From contig NZ_JAJAVH010000001.1 of assembly GCF_020511115.1 (NCBI RefSeq), forward strand, positions 124,001 through 188,000: a stretch of 64,000 bases of DNA. The letters are read 5' to 3'. The DNA comes from Luteimonas panaciterrae. Lineage in GTDB: Bacteria; Pseudomonadota; Gammaproteobacteria; Xanthomonadales; Xanthomonadaceae. Positions 43,561 to 54,275 of this stretch are shown here, piece by piece. The notes under the pieces were generated by a model. That model had not been told where the DNA came from. It ran no database searches and saw only the letters and a list, made by a program, of their open reading frames with translations. Position 1 is the first letter of the stretch, and the number at the start of each line of letters is the position of its first letter. A program made the translations under genes and the position numbers.

Positions 43561-44607
43561 GTGCCGGACGATCCCACGACGAATCAGATTGAGAAGAATC
43601 TGATCCAGATGACGCGACCCGTCGGCGCGACCGCCACGTCGGTCTCCGCGCTCGGCTTCGGCGCGGCGCCGATCGGCAATCTGTACGAGGAAGTGGACGA
43701 GGATCAGGCCTTGTCGGCCATCCGCGCGGCTTACGACGCCGGCGTGCGTTATTTCGACACCGCGCCGTACTACGGCTATGGCCTCAGCGAAAGCCGCCTG
43801 GGTCGTGGCTTGCGCGATCTGCCACGCAGCTCGCTGACGATTTCCACGAAGGTCGGCCGCCGTGTTCACGACGATGCGGCCGCGGTGGGACGACGCGATG
43901 GTTTCGCCGTCGACGGCCGTCGCGCGGAATTCGACTACAGCCGCGACAGCGTGCTGCGTTCGATCGAATCCAGTCTGCGGCGGCTCGACACGGATTACAT
44001 CGACATCCTGCTGCTGCACGACATCGGCCGGCTCACACACGGCGAACGCCACGAGGCCGTTCTGCGTCAGGCGCTGGAGGAAGCACTGCCGGCGATGGAC
44101 GAGCTGAAGGCATCTGGCGTGTGCCGCGCGATCGGCATCGGCGTCAATGAGCAGGACATCGCGCTGGAGTTGATGCCTTTGTTTCCACTCGACTGCGTGA
44201 TGCTCGCGGGACGCTACACCCTGCTGGAACAACACGATAGCCTCGCCGCGTTGCGGGAAGCACAACGACGCGGCATCTCGATCCTGGTGGCGGGTCCGTA
44301 CAGCTCGGGATTGATGAGCGATGCCTCCGCGCCGGGGAAAACATACAACTACGCGCCGGTAGATGCGCGCACGCTGAAACGTGCCGAGCGGATTTACGCA
44401 ATCTGCGCGGTGCACGGCGTCGACGTCGGCGCGGCCGCACTGCAATTCCCCTTGGCCCATCCCGCGGTGGCGACCGTGGTCGCGGGCATGCGTTCGCCCG
44501 CGGAAGCGCGAAGCGCGGCACAGCGCATGCGGGCTCCACTCCCCTCGGCGCTGTGGCAAGACCTGCACACAGCCGGGTTGCTGGAAGCTGAGGCGCCGAC
44601 GCCATGA
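43561..44607 (+). CDS. Aldo/keto reductase, probable L-fucose dehydrogenase
   Basis: A 348-residue AKR-fold NAD(P)-dependent enzyme, likely oxidising L-fucose to L-fucono-lactone. Motifs are SALGFGAAPIGNLY, the catalytic Asp and Tyr in YFDTAPYYGYGLSESRLG, the Lys in LTISTKVGR, the His in DILLLHDIG, and C-terminal LQFPLAHPAVATVVAGMRSPAEA. The nearest well-known relatives are pyridoxal 4-dehydrogenase and L-fucose dehydrogenase-type AKRs. GTG 43561 is given because GAAGGAG lies 5 bases upstream; ATG 43609 fits the family's usual N-terminus and would give 332 residues. The stop overlaps the lactonase start (ATGA). Confidence 0.85.
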   Translation: MPDDPTTNQIEKNLIQMTRPVGATATSVSALGFGAAPIGNLYEEVDEDQALSAIRAAYDAGVRYFDTAPYYGYGLSESRLGRGLRDLPRSSLTISTKVGRRVHDDAAAVGRRDGFAVDGRRAEFDYSRDSVLRSIESSLRRLDTDYIDILLLHDIGRLTHGERHEAVLRQALEEALPAMDELKASGVCRAIGIGVNEQDIALELMPLFPLDCVMLAGRYTLLEQHDSLAALREAQRRGISILVAGPYSSGLMSDASAPGKTYNYAPVDARTLKRAERIYAICAVHGVDVGAAALQFPLAHPAVATVVAGMRSPAEARSAAQRMRAPLPSALWQDLHTAGLLEAEAPTP

Positions 44608-45479
44608 ACATCGTCGATGCGCATCTGCATTTCTGGCAACTGTCGCGCGGCGACTACGGCTGGCTGACGCCCGCGCTCGGCGCCTTGTACCGCGACTTCG
44701 TTCCAGCCGACATCGACGCGACGCTCGATGCCTCGGGCGTGGATGCTGTCGTCGTCGTGCAGGCCGCGCCGACCGAAGCGGAAACCCGCTTCCTGCTCGC
44801 TCTGGCGCAGCGGCATCCGCGCATCGCCGGCGTGGTGGGGTGGACGGATTTCGAGGCGGCCGATGTCGCCTCTCGTATCGCCGATCTGCGCGCCGTCCGC
44901 AATGGTGTGTTGAAAGGCTTCCGGCCGATGGTGCAGGACATCGCCGACACGCGTTGGCTGATGCGCCCCGAACTGGACGCGGCATTCGAGGCATTGATCG
45001 CCCACGATCTGGCATTCGACGCGCTGGTGAAGCCCGAACATCTTCCCGCGCTGGAATTCCGACTGCAGCGGCATCCTTCGTTGCGAACCGTGCTCGACCA
45101 CGCCGGCAAGCCCGCGATCGGCCCGCACGGATTCGATGCGTGGGCCGATACGATCGCGCGTTTGGCGAAGCAGCCGCAGCTGGTCTGCAAACTTTCAGGC
45201 CTGCTGACCGAGGTCGGCGAGAACGTATCGCCATCGTCCGTGGAGCCCTTCGTCGCCCACGTCTTCGCCTGCTTTGGACCAGAACGCGTGATGTGGGGCA
45301 GCGATTGGCCGGTGCTGACGCAACGGGCCAGCTATACCGAGTGGCTGTCGTTCGCTCAGGCGTTGGTGGCGCGTCATGCCCCCGGCCACGAGCAATCGGT
45401 GTTTTCACAAAACGCTCGGCGCTTCTATCGCCTCGACATCGATTCCCTTCTCCCAGATTCCACGAGGAATGCGACATGA
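44604..45479 (+). CDS. Amidohydrolase, probable L-fuconolactone hydrolase
   Basis: A 291-residue amidohydrolase of the COG3618 lactonase group (PF04909). The N-terminal metal motif IVDAHLHFWQL at residues 3-13, the DFVPADIDATLDASGVDAVVVVQAAPTEAET segment, the CKLSGL strand near residue 197 and the catalytic MWGSDWPVL near 232-240 are all present. It hydrolyses L-fucono-1,5-lactone (or the 1,4 form) to L-fuconate, the second step of the oxidative fucose pathway. It overlaps the AKR gene by four bases and precedes the dehydrogenase by 31 bases. Confidence 0.9.
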   Translation: MNIVDAHLHFWQLSRGDYGWLTPALGALYRDFVPADIDATLDASGVDAVVVVQAAPTEAETRFLLALAQRHPRIAGVVGWTDFEAADVASRIADLRAVRNGVLKGFRPMVQDIADTRWLMRPELDAAFEALIAHDLAFDALVKPEHLPALEFRLQRHPSLRTVLDHAGKPAIGPHGFDAWADTIARLAKQPQLVCKLSGLLTEVGENVSPSSVEPFVAHVFACFGPERVMWGSDWPVLTQRASYTEWLSFAQALVARHAPGHEQSVFSQNARRFYRLDIDSLLPDSTRNAT

Positions 45480-45510
45480 GAACACGCCTCGACCAGGCAG
45501 AGGCCGCAGG

Positions 45511-46257
45511 ATGAGCGCGCGCTTGAGCGGAAAGCGCTGCCTGATCACCGCGGCGGGCGCGGGCATCGGCCGCGAAAGCGCGCTCGCGTGCGCGCGCGAA
45601 GGCGCGCAGGTGCTGGCGACCGACATCGACGCGGCCGCGCTGGCGTCGCTCGCGGCGGAGAACTCCGCGATCGAAGTCCGCACCTTGAACGTGACCGATC
45701 CCGCCGCGATCACTGCGCTCGTCGCGGACGAGCCCGGCTTCGATGTCCTGTTCAACTGCGCCGGCTACGTGCACCAGGGCAGCATCCTCGATTGCGACGA
45801 GGAGGCATGGAAGCGCTCCTTCACCCTCAACGTCGATGCCATGTATCGCCTGTGCAAGACGGTGCTGCCCGGCATGCTGGCGCGCGGCAGCGGCAGCATC
45901 ATCAACATGTCTTCGGTGGCGTCCAGCATCAAGGGCGCGCCGAACCGCTTCGTCTACGGCGTCACCAAGGCCGCGGTGATCGGGCTGACCAAATCCATCG
46001 CCGCCGATTTCGTCGCCAAGGGCATTCGCTGCAACGCGATCTGTCCAGGCACCGTCGACACGCCCTCGCTCGCCGGACGCATCGCCGCGCTCGGCGGCGA
46101 CCAGGATTCGGTGCGCAAGAGTTTCGTCGATCGCCAGCCGATGGGACGCCTGGGCGATCCGCGTGAGATCGCGGCGCTGGTGGTCTATCTCGCCTCCGAC
46201 GAATCCTCGTTCACCACGGGCCAGACCCACGTCATCGATGGGGGCTGGTCGATATGA
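45511..46257 (+). CDS. SDR dehydrogenase, probable 2-keto-3-deoxy-L-fuconate dehydrogenase
   Basis: A 248-residue classical short-chain dehydrogenase. NAD-binding TAAGAGIG is at residues 13-20, NCAG at 82-85, the catalytic Ser in NMSSVASS, and the YxxxK pair Tyr149/Lys153 in VYGVTKAAV. ICPGTVDTPSL and the C-terminal TGQTHVIDGGWSI are standard. In the Xanthomonas fucose pathway an SDR oxidises 2-keto-3-deoxy-L-fuconate at C4 to the 2,4-diketo acid, and this gene has the expected partners. ATG 45511 follows an AGGCCGCAGG segment. Confidence 0.9.
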   Translation: MSARLSGKRCLITAAGAGIGRESALACAREGAQVLATDIDAAALASLAAENSAIEVRTLNVTDPAAITALVADEPGFDVLFNCAGYVHQGSILDCDEEAWKRSFTLNVDAMYRLCKTVLPGMLARGSGSIINMSSVASSIKGAPNRFVYGVTKAAVIGLTKSIAADFVAKGIRCNAICPGTVDTPSLAGRIAALGGDQDSVRKSFVDRQPMGRLGDPREIAALVVYLASDESSFTTGQTHVIDGGWSI

Positions 46258-46312
46258 AGCTTGTTGATACGAAGCACGCCGATATGAAGCCGCGTCACGG
46301 GAAAGGATCGCG

Positions 46313-47188
46313 ATGAAACTGCTGCGTTATGGAACACCGGGCCGCGAGAAGCCCGGATTGCTGGATCGGGACGGACGCGTGCGCGATTTGAGCGCGATCG
46401 TCGACGACATCGCGGGTGAACATCTCACCCGCGCCGGACTGGATGCGTTGCGCCGGATCGATCCCGCCACGTTGCCTATCGTTGAAAGCGCGGCGCGCTA
46501 CGGCCCCGCGGTCGGCCGCGTGGGCAAGTTCGTCTGCGTCGGTTTGAACTATGCGGATCACGCCGCGGAATCCGGCATGGCCGTGCCGGATCAACCGGTG
46601 CTGTTCATGAAGGCCACATCGGCGATCGTCGGTCCGAATGATGACGTCGTCATTCCACGCGGCTCGGTGAAGACCGATTGGGAAGTCGAGCTAGGCGTGG
46701 TGATCGGCGATGTCGCGCGCGACGTGCCGGTGGACGCTGCGCTCGAACACGTCGCCGGCTATCTGGTGGTCAATGATCTATCCGAGCGCGAATTCCAGCT
46801 CGAACACGGCGGCCAGTGGGTGAAGGGCAAGAGTTGCGACACCTTCGGTCCGATCGGCCCGTGGCTGGTGACGCGCGATGAAGTGCCCGATCCGCAGAAC
46901 CTGTCGTTGTGGCTGGAGGTCAACGGCCATCGCTATCAGAACGGCAATACCCGCACCATGATCTTCACCATCGCCCATCTGGTCAGCTACATCAGCCGCT
47001 ACATGACGCTGATGCCGGGCGATGTGATCAGCACCGGCACGCCGCCCGGCGTGGGACTGGGGCTGAAACCGCCGACCTATCTCAAGCCCGGCGATGTGAT
47101 GGCGCTGGGAATCGAAGGTCTCGGACAACAGCGGCAACAGGTGATCGCACACGACGCCGATGCGCATCGCGCGTCGAGTGGATCGTGA
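46313..47188 (+). CDS. FAH-family hydrolase, probable 2,4-diketo-3-deoxy-L-fuconate hydrolase
   Basis: A 291-residue fumarylacetoacetate-hydrolase-fold enzyme. The conserved [18 protein letters not shown] near residue 68, the metal ligands in [45 protein letters not shown] and the C-terminal [19 protein letters not shown] match the family. It should cleave the 2,4-diketo-3-deoxy-L-fuconate C-C bond to pyruvate and L-lactate, the final step of the non-phosphorylative route. The ATG lies 55 bases after the SDR stop. Two short tandem copies of an ATGAAG-containing motif precede it. Confidence 0.9.
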   Translation: MKLLRYGTPGREKPGLLDRDGRVRDLSAIVDDIAGEHLTRAGLDALRRIDPATLPIVESAARYGPAVGRVGKFVCVGLNYADHAAESGMAVPDQPVLFMKATSAIVGPNDDVVIPRGSVKTDWEVELGVVIGDVARDVPVDAALEHVAGYLVVNDLSEREFQLEHGGQWVKGKSCDTFGPIGPWLVTRDEVPDPQNLSLWLEVNGHRYQNGNTRTMIFTIAHLVSYISRYMTLMPGDVISTGTPPGVGLGLKPPTYLKPGDVMALGIEGLGQQRQQVIAHDADAHRASSGS

Positions 47189-47238
47189 CCGGCAGCCTCG
47201 GCAACGAAACGACATCAGGACGACAGGCTTCCTCCCGC

Positions 47239-48591
47239 ATGAGCACGATCACCGCCATCGACACCTACGACGTGCGCTTTCCGACATCGCGCCAGCTGGA
47301 TGGCTCGGACGCGATGAATCCGGACCCCGACTATTCGGCCGCCTATCTCGTCCTGCGTACCGATGCCGCCGATGGCCTGGCCGGTCATGGCCTGGTGTTC
47401 ACCATCGGGCGCGGCAACGACGTGCAGACGGCGGCGGTGGCGGCGCTGTCGCATCTGGTCGTCGGCCGCAAGGTCGAGGAGGTACTGGATGATCTCGGCG
47501 CCTTCGCGCGCAGCCTCACCGACGATTCGCAACTGCGCTGGCTCGGCCCGGAAAAAGGCGTGATGCACATGGCGATCGGCGGCGTGATCAATGCCGCCTG
47601 GGACATGGCGGCACGGCGCGCGGGCAAGCCGTTGTGGCGCTTCATCGCCGAGATGAGCCCGGAGCAGTTGGTGTCACAGATGGATTTCCGCTATCTCTCC
47701 GATGCGCTGACGCCGGAAGAAGCGCTCGACATCTTGCGCCGCGCGGAGCCCGGCAAAGCCGCACGCATCACCGAGCTGCTGGAAAAAGGTTATCCCGCCT
47801 ACACCACCTCGCCCGGCTGGCTTGGCTATTCCGACGAGAAGCTGGTGAGGTTAGCGAAGCAGGCCGTGGCCGATGGGTTCCGCACCATCAAGTTGAAGGT
47901 GGGCGCGAACGTCAGCGACGACGTGCGCCGCTGCCGCCTCGCGCGCGAAGCGGTTGGCCCGGAGATCGCGCTCGCCGTCGACGCCAACCAGCGCTGGGAT
48001 GTTCAGCCCGCGATCGACTGGATCCGCCAATTGGCATCGTTCGACCTCGCCTGGGTGGAGGAACCGACCAGCCCCGACGACGTGCTCGCGCACGCGACGA
48101 TCCGTCGCGGCGTCTCGCCGGTGCCCGTCTCGACGGGCGAGCACACGCAGAACCGCGTGGTATTCAAACAATTGCTGCAGGCGCAGGCGGTCGACCTGAT
48201 CCAGATCGATGCCGCGCGCGTGGGCGGCGTCAACGAGAATCTGGCGATCCTGCTGCTGGCGGCCAAGTTCGGCGTGCGCGTGTTCCCGCATGCCGGTGGC
48301 GTGGGCCTGTGCGAACTGGTGCAGCATCTGGCGATGGCGGATTTCGTCGCCATCACCGGCAGGATGGAGGATCGCGCGATCGAGTTCGTCGATCATCTGC
48401 ACGAGCACTTCGTCGATCCGGTGCGCATTCGCCACGGTCGTTACCTCGCGCCCGCGCTGCCGGGTTTTTCCGCGGAGATGCACGCGCGCTCGGTGCGCGA
48501 GTATCTGTATCCCGACGGTCCCGTGTGGCATGCCGGAGTGCAGGATGATGACGACATGGCGATGACGCGGTTGCACGTTAGTCTCGACTAG
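47239..48591 (+). CDS. fucD: L-fuconate dehydratase (enolase superfamily)
   Basis: A 450-residue mandelate-racemase-like enolase-superfamily enzyme that dehydrates L-fuconate to 2-keto-3-deoxy-L-fuconate. Residues fall where I recall them in the characterised X. campestris enzyme: KLKVG with Lys218/Lys220, metal ligands Asp248 (AVDANQRWD), Glu274 (VEEPTSPDD) and Glu301 (STGEHTQNR), and the Asp324-His351 dyad ([15 protein letters not shown]). N-terminal [24 protein letters not shown] is also diagnostic. ATG 47239 was chosen because this N-terminus matches the enzyme; the frame continues upstream through the FAH gene. Confidence 0.96.
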   Translation: MSTITAIDTYDVRFPTSRQLDGSDAMNPDPDYSAAYLVLRTDAADGLAGHGLVFTIGRGNDVQTAAVAALSHLVVGRKVEEVLDDLGAFARSLTDDSQLRWLGPEKGVMHMAIGGVINAAWDMAARRAGKPLWRFIAEMSPEQLVSQMDFRYLSDALTPEEALDILRRAEPGKAARITELLEKGYPAYTTSPGWLGYSDEKLVRLAKQAVADGFRTIKLKVGANVSDDVRRCRLAREAVGPEIALAVDANQRWDVQPAIDWIRQLASFDLAWVEEPTSPDDVLAHATIRRGVSPVPVSTGEHTQNRVVFKQLLQAQAVDLIQIDAARVGGVNENLAILLLAAKFGVRVFPHAGGVGLCELVQHLAMADFVAITGRMEDRAIEFVDHLHEHFVDPVRIRHGRYLAPALPGFSAEMHARSVREYLYPDGPVWHAGVQDDDDMAMTRLHVSLD

Positions 48592-48609
48592 GCCTTCAGG
48601 AACCATCTC

Positions 48610-49746
48610 ATGGGACGCCCCGTCACCGACCTGCGCGAAGCCGCACGACGACGTCTTCCGCGCCTGCTGTTCGACTACGTCGACGGCGGCGCCTACGCCG
48701 AAGTGACCATCCGCCGCAATGCCGCGGACCTGGATGCGCTCGCGCTGCGGCAGCGGGTGATGGTCGACGTCTCCACGCTGTCGACGCGCACATCGCTGTT
48801 CGGACAAGAATTGTCGATGCCCGTCGCGCTGGCGCCCGTCGGCTTCTCCGGCATGTACGCGCGCCGTGGCGAAGTGCAGGCCGCGCGCGCGGCGCATGCG
48901 GCGGGCGTGCCGTTCTGCCTGTCCACGCTGAGCATCTGCGGCCTGGAGGAAGTGACCCGCGATGGCGGCGCGCCGGTGTGGTACCAGCTCTACATGGTGC
49001 GTGATCGCGGTTTCTGCGCAGAGATGCTGCAACGCGCGCAGGCAGCGGCGAGCCCTGTACTGCTGCTCACGGTCGACCTGCCCATCGCCGGCGCGCGTTA
49101 TCGCGATCTGCGTTCGGGCATGTCCGCACCCACCGGCTGGCGCGGACAGTGGATGCGCGCCTGGCAAGGGCTCACGCATCCGGCCTGGCTGTGGGATGTG
49201 CAGTTGCGCGGCGGGCCGCACGGGTTCGGCAATCTGCCGCCGGAAGTGGCGGCCGGCGGTGTCGGCGGATTCGCGGCGTGGATCAAGTCGAATCTCGATC
49301 CCAGCGTGACCTGGAAGGACGTGGCCTGGGTGCGCGAACGCTGGAACGGGCCGATCGTGATCAAAGGCCTGCTCGATCGCGAAGACGCGCGCGCGGCGCT
49401 CGATGCCGGTGTGGACGGCATCGTGGTGTCGAACCACGGCGGACGCCAGCTCGACGGCGTGCCTTCCAGCATCTCCGCGCTGCCGGCGATCGCGGAGGAA
49501 GTCGGCGGCCGCATTCCGGTGTTGATGGACGGCGGCATTCGCTCCGGCCTGGACGTGCTGCGTGCGTTGGCGTCGGGCGCCGATGCCTGTCTGGTCGGCA
49601 AGGCCTGGGCTTACGCGCTGGGCGCCGGCGGTCAGGCGGGCGTGGCGGAAATGCTGGCCACGCTGCGCGCGGAGCTGGAAGTGGCGATGACGCTCACCGG
49701 TTGCACCGACGTGCGGCGGGCGGGTCGCGAGCTGCTGGCGCGCTGA
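48610..49746 (+). CDS. lldD: FMN-dependent L-lactate dehydrogenase
   Basis: A 378-residue alpha-hydroxyacid oxidase-family flavoenzyme on the inner membrane face, oxidising L-lactate to pyruvate for the respiratory chain. FDYVDGGAYAEVT near residue 21, LAPVGFSGMYARRGE, YQLYMVRDR, LTVDLPIAGARYRD, IVIKGLLDREDA (Lys252) and the active-site SNHGGRQLDG (His276, Arg279) are present. DGGIRSGLDVLRALASGAD closes the FMN site. Lying 18 bases after fuconate dehydratase, it consumes the L-lactate produced by fucose cleavage, so the operon yields two pyruvates per fucose. Confidence 0.95.
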   Translation: MGRPVTDLREAARRRLPRLLFDYVDGGAYAEVTIRRNAADLDALALRQRVMVDVSTLSTRTSLFGQELSMPVALAPVGFSGMYARRGEVQAARAAHAAGVPFCLSTLSICGLEEVTRDGGAPVWYQLYMVRDRGFCAEMLQRAQAAASPVLLLTVDLPIAGARYRDLRSGMSAPTGWRGQWMRAWQGLTHPAWLWDVQLRGGPHGFGNLPPEVAAGGVGGFAAWIKSNLDPSVTWKDVAWVRERWNGPIVIKGLLDREDARAALDAGVDGIVVSNHGGRQLDGVPSSISALPAIAEEVGGRIPVLMDGGIRSGLDVLRALASGADACLVGKAWAYALGAGGQAGVAEMLATLRAELEVAMTLTGCTDVRRAGRELLAR

Positions 49747-49812
49747 GTGCGCGATACGGAGTCTGTGCGGGCCGGTTTCGGCTTCCAGCAGTTTTAGCTC
49801 GACACTCTACAC

Positions 49813-49902
49813 GCGTCTTCCCGGCGAAAGCTGGGATGTAGGTTGCTTTTGTGTTGATTGCAGGAAAGATCGAAATGGATCCCAGCTGTCGCTGGGACGA
49901 CA
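49813..49902. repeat. REP/BIME-like inverted intergenic repeat
   Basis: Two diverged copies of the xanthomonad-type element with core CCCAGC-NTTCGCTGGGA lie head to head: CTTCCCGGCGAAAGCTGGGATG (from about 49817, inverse copy) and ATGGATCCCAGCTGTCGCTGGGACGAC (from about 49875). They sit between the convergent lldD and GH29 genes, the usual place for such elements, and may protect mRNA 3' ends or act as terminators. Confidence 0.7.
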
Positions 49903-49931
49903 GAGCTGTGGTCGATTGAATCGAAAGTGTC

Positions 49932-51287
<1,356 letters not shown>

Positions 51288-51325
51288 CGTCTTGATTCCT
51301 GCGGGATCGTTACGGATATATCGCT

Positions 51326-51712
51326 CTACGACTCGGCTTGCGCGTGCGCCGCGGTCTCATGCTCGGCGCGGGTCTGGGCCAGCGAGAAGATGCGCCGCAT
51401 CGCACGCCATTTCTCTCCGGCTGGCGTGCCCGGGATCGGTTTCTGGAACCGCCACATCAGATCTTCCCAGGTGCGCACATGCGGGTTGGCCGCATCGGCT
51501 GCGGCCTTCGCCGCCGGGTCGTAGTTCTCGTCGACATCCATGATCAGCACCAGGCGATCGCCGACGCGATGGATTTCCAGATCACGGATACCGGCCGACA
51601 CGATCGACTCGACGATCTCCGGCCACACGTTCTCGGCCTGATGCCAGCGTTCGTACTCGGCGATCATGGCCGCGTCGTCGTGCAGATCCAGCGCGTAGCA
51701 AAGCCGCGGCAT
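51326..51712 (-). CDS. RhaM-family sugar mutarotase, probably for L-fucose
   Basis: A 128-residue L-rhamnose mutarotase-family (PF05336) protein that speeds interconversion of alpha and beta anomers of a 6-deoxy-L-sugar. CYALDLHDDAAMIAEYERWHQAENVWPEIVESI with its conserved Tyr/His, RDLEIHRVGDRLVLIMDVDENYD and WEDLMWRFQKPIPG are family hallmarks. It lies 4 bases downstream of fucP and before GH29. Because its neighbours handle fucose rather than rhamnose, L-fucose is the likely substrate; the classical FucU mutarotase is a different family and is absent. Confidence 0.9.
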   Translation of the reverse strand: MPRLCYALDLHDDAAMIAEYERWHQAENVWPEIVESIVSAGIRDLEIHRVGDRLVLIMDVDENYDPAAKAAADAANPHVRTWEDLMWRFQKPIPGTPAGEKWRAMRRIFSLAQTRAEHETAAHAQAES

Positions 51713-51716
51713 GTGT

Positions 51717-53030
51717 CTAACTCCGGGAAGGGGATGTCCGTGCCGCGACGCTCGCGCCGGCGCGGATCGCGAAGAGGAGGATGACGGCGAAACACAGCGC
51801 CGGCACCGAGAATGCCCAATGGATGCCCATGCGGTCCGATACGGCGCCCATCAGCGCGGTGAGGATCGCGCCACCGATGATCGCCATCACGATCAGCGAC
51901 GAGCCCAGCTTGCGCTCGTCGTCGTTCAAGCCATCCAGGCCCAGCGCGAAGATGGTCGGAAACATCACCGACATGAACAGGCTGCTGGCGACCAGGGCAT
52001 ACAGTCCGATCGCGCCCGGCGCGGCGATGGACAACACGCACAGCAACAGATTGATGATCGCGAACGTGGCGAGCAATCGCGCCGGTGCGAAATACCGCAG
52101 CAGGAATGCACCAAGAAATCGCCCGACCATGAACAGCACCAGCGACATCGTGAGATAGCCGGCGGCGGCCTTTTCCGTCGTGCCCGGAACACCGTCCTGC
52201 ACGTAGCGGATCAGATAGCTCCAGATGCCCACCTGCGCGCCGACATAGAAGAACTGCGCCACCACCGCCAGCACGAAACGCGGCCTGGTCAGCAGTTGCC
52301 GAAAATGCGCCGACCCGCTTCCCGCATCGGCAGTGCCACGCAGGGCCGCGGCGGGAAAGCGCGTCAACGCGATCAACAGCGCCCACAGCAGCACGATCGT
52401 GCCGATGACGAGATAGGGCGTCTGCACCGCGGCCGATTCGGCGGCGTAGAAGGCCTCGCGCGCCTGCGGCGTCATCGCGGCGATCTCGCCGGCGCTGTGT
52501 TCGATGCCCGAGAAGATGAAATGCTGTCCCACCAGCACACCGGTGATCGAACCGAGCGGATTGAAGGCCTGCGCGAGGTTCAAGCGTCGCGCCGCGCCTT
52601 CCGCCGGCCCCAACACCGTCACCAGCGGATTGGCTGCTGTCTCCAGGAAAGCCAGACCACTGGCGATGACGAACAACGCGAGCAGGAAGAACCCATAGGT
52701 ATGCACCGCCGCCGCCGGATAGAACAGATACGCGCCCACTGCGTACAACAATAGTCCCAACAACACCGCCGCCTTGTAGCTGTAGCGGCGCATGAACATG
52801 CCGGCGGGAATCGCGAACAGGAAATAGCCGAGATAGAACGCGCTCTGCACCAGCCCGGCCTGGAAATCCGACAACTCGAACGCCTTCTTGAACTGCTTGA
52901 TCAAGATGTCGTTCAAATTGTTCGCCATGCCCCAGAGGAAAAAGAGGCTGACGATCAGGGCCAGCGGGACCCAGACTGTCCGCGCCAGCGAACCGGGAGC
53001 GGCTCGACTTGTTTCGCTGCTGTCGTGCAT
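51717..53030 (-). CDS. fucP: L-fucose:H+ symporter FucP-like
   Basis: A 437-residue MFS carrier of the FHS family with 12 predicted helices. FFLWGMANNLNDILIKQFKKAFELSDFQAGLVQSAFYLGYFLFAIPAGMFMRRYSYKA is the characteristic first half, with the Asp and Asn of the fucose site in NLNDIL. ASGLAFLETAANPLVTVLGP, AQAFNPLGSITG, GVGAQVGIWSYLIRYVQ-like segments and FPTIFALGLDGL follow. It imports L-fucose with protons across the inner membrane. It is transcribed divergently from iclR, with the AT-rich operator between them. Confidence 0.93.
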   Translation of the reverse strand: MHDSSETSRAAPGSLARTVWVPLALIVSLFFLWGMANNLNDILIKQFKKAFELSDFQAGLVQSAFYLGYFLFAIPAGMFMRRYSYKAAVLLGLLLYAVGAYLFYPAAAVHTYGFFLLALFVIASGLAFLETAANPLVTVLGPAEGAARRLNLAQAFNPLGSITGVLVGQHFIFSGIEHSAGEIAAMTPQAREAFYAAESAAVQTPYLVIGTIVLLWALLIALTRFPAAALRGTADAGSGSAHFRQLLTRPRFVLAVVAQFFYVGAQVGIWSYLIRYVQDGVPGTTEKAAAGYLTMSLVLFMVGRFLGAFLLRYFAPARLLATFAIINLLLCVLSIAAPGAIGLYALVASSLFMSVMFPTIFALGLDGLNDDERKLGSSLIVMAIIGGAILTALMGAVSDRMGIHWAFSVPALCFAVILLFAIRAGASVAARTSPSRS

Positions 53031-53124
53031 GCCTCTGCCCCTCCCAAGGCATACGCGCTGCGACTCTCATCAAATGGCGTCGTCGAGCTTAAGGCGCGCG
53101 CCGGATCAATGCAAATATAAAAAA

Positions 53125-53144
53125 TATATTCAAATATGAATATA
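53125..53144. promoter_or_regulatory. IclR-type operator palindrome between fucP and iclR
   Basis: TATATTCA-AATA-TGAATATA is a perfect 8-bp-arm inverted repeat lying about 95 bases from the fucP start and 78 from the iclR start. A related ATTCAAATAT sequence precedes the fucose-catabolic operon at 43388. Confidence 0.75.
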
Positions 53145-53221
53145 AGCTCGGCTGGCGGGCGCCTGGAGGCGCTTCCGACACGGTCGATGCCTGTACCCTT
53201 AATGCAAACAACGCCGATCCC

Positions 53222-54007
53222 ATGACCAAGCCCCCCTCCAAGTACCGCGCCCCCGCCCTGGACAAGGGCCTGGACATCCTGGAACTGCTGGCCCGGGATG
53301 CCAGCCCCCGATCGATGGGGGAGATTTCCGAGGGCATCGGCCGCTCCCGCAGCGAGATTTTCCGCATGCTGCAGGTCCTGGAGGAACGCGGCTACCTGGC
53401 CAAGTCAGGCGACGGCTACGTGCTGACCAATCGCCTGTTCATGCTCGGCATGCAGCAGCCGCAGGTGCAGAACGTCACCGAGGTGGCCCTGCCGGTGATG
53501 CGGCGCCTGGCCGACGAGATCCGCCAGCCCTGTCATCTGGTCGCGCCGTCGGAGGATCAGATCGTCGTCATCGCCCAGATCGACGTCCCCAGCGACCTCG
53601 GCCTGGTGGTGCGGCCCGGCCACCGGCGACCGCTCACCCATTCCACCTCCGGCCTGGTGCTGTTCGCCTTTCAGCTGGAGGACGTGCGCGAGCGCTGGCT
53701 GAAGATGATCGACGCGAGCGATGTTCCCTACGATCGCGCCGCCTTCCTCGAAGCGGCGCGCAAGGCGCGCGAACAGGGTTACGCGATGCAGCCGAGCGAG
53801 GCGGTGGTCGGCGTCGTCGATCTGACCGCGCCGATCATGCAGCACCGGCACGCCACTTACACTCTGACCGTACCTTACATCGAGCGCCGCCCTGAACAAG
53901 TCAGCGCGGAGAATGCACTGCATGCCGTGCGCGCCGCCGCGGACGAAATTTCCCACGCGCTCATGTACAGCGCGCCCGCCAGCGCGGCCGCGACGAAACG
54001 CAAATAG
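53222..54007 (+). CDS. IclR family transcriptional regulator of fucose uptake/catabolism
   Basis: A 261-residue regulator with an N-terminal winged helix (residues about 8-75: YRAPALDKGLDILELLARD, SMGEISEGIGRSRSEIFRMLQVLEERGYL) and a C-terminal IclR effector domain (about 85-250: HLVAPSEDQIVVIAQIDVPSDLGLVVRPGHRRPLTHSTSGLVLFAF, then GYAMQPSEAVVGVVDLTAPI). It is divergent from fucP with a palindrome between them. The effector is presumably fucose or a pathway acid; this is inferred. Confidence 0.93.
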   Translation: MTKPPSKYRAPALDKGLDILELLARDASPRSMGEISEGIGRSRSEIFRMLQVLEERGYLAKSGDGYVLTNRLFMLGMQQPQVQNVTEVALPVMRRLADEIRQPCHLVAPSEDQIVVIAQIDVPSDLGLVVRPGHRRPLTHSTSGLVLFAFQLEDVRERWLKMIDASDVPYDRAAFLEAARKAREQGYAMQPSEAVVGVVDLTAPIMQHRHATYTLTVPYIERRPEQVSAENALHAVRAAADEISHALMYSAPASAAATKRK

Positions 54008-54275
54008 AGGCGGTGGCCAACGGATGGTTGGGCAGGCGGATCGATTGCGTTCGCGGCTTCCCTGGCGGCCTCTTCATCGTCGTATGGGTTAGGATGAAGC
54101 CGACTCTGGCAAGGACAGCTGATGAGCCCTCAAGACCCCACCTTCTTTCAAGGCAATCGCGCCTCGCGGCGTGCTGTTGTTTGCCGGCGCGTCCGACAAT
54201 TGCGACAACCCCAGTGCCGCACTGAAGACTGCGATCGAATCGCGAAAGACAGATGTTCGAATTAGGGAATAGGAA

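Noticed and set aside
43525..46230. 901-codon minus-strand frame opposite the fucose-catabolic genes
   Set aside because: High-GC antisense shadow: arginine-rich, no motifs, and it overlaps three genes with clear family signatures.
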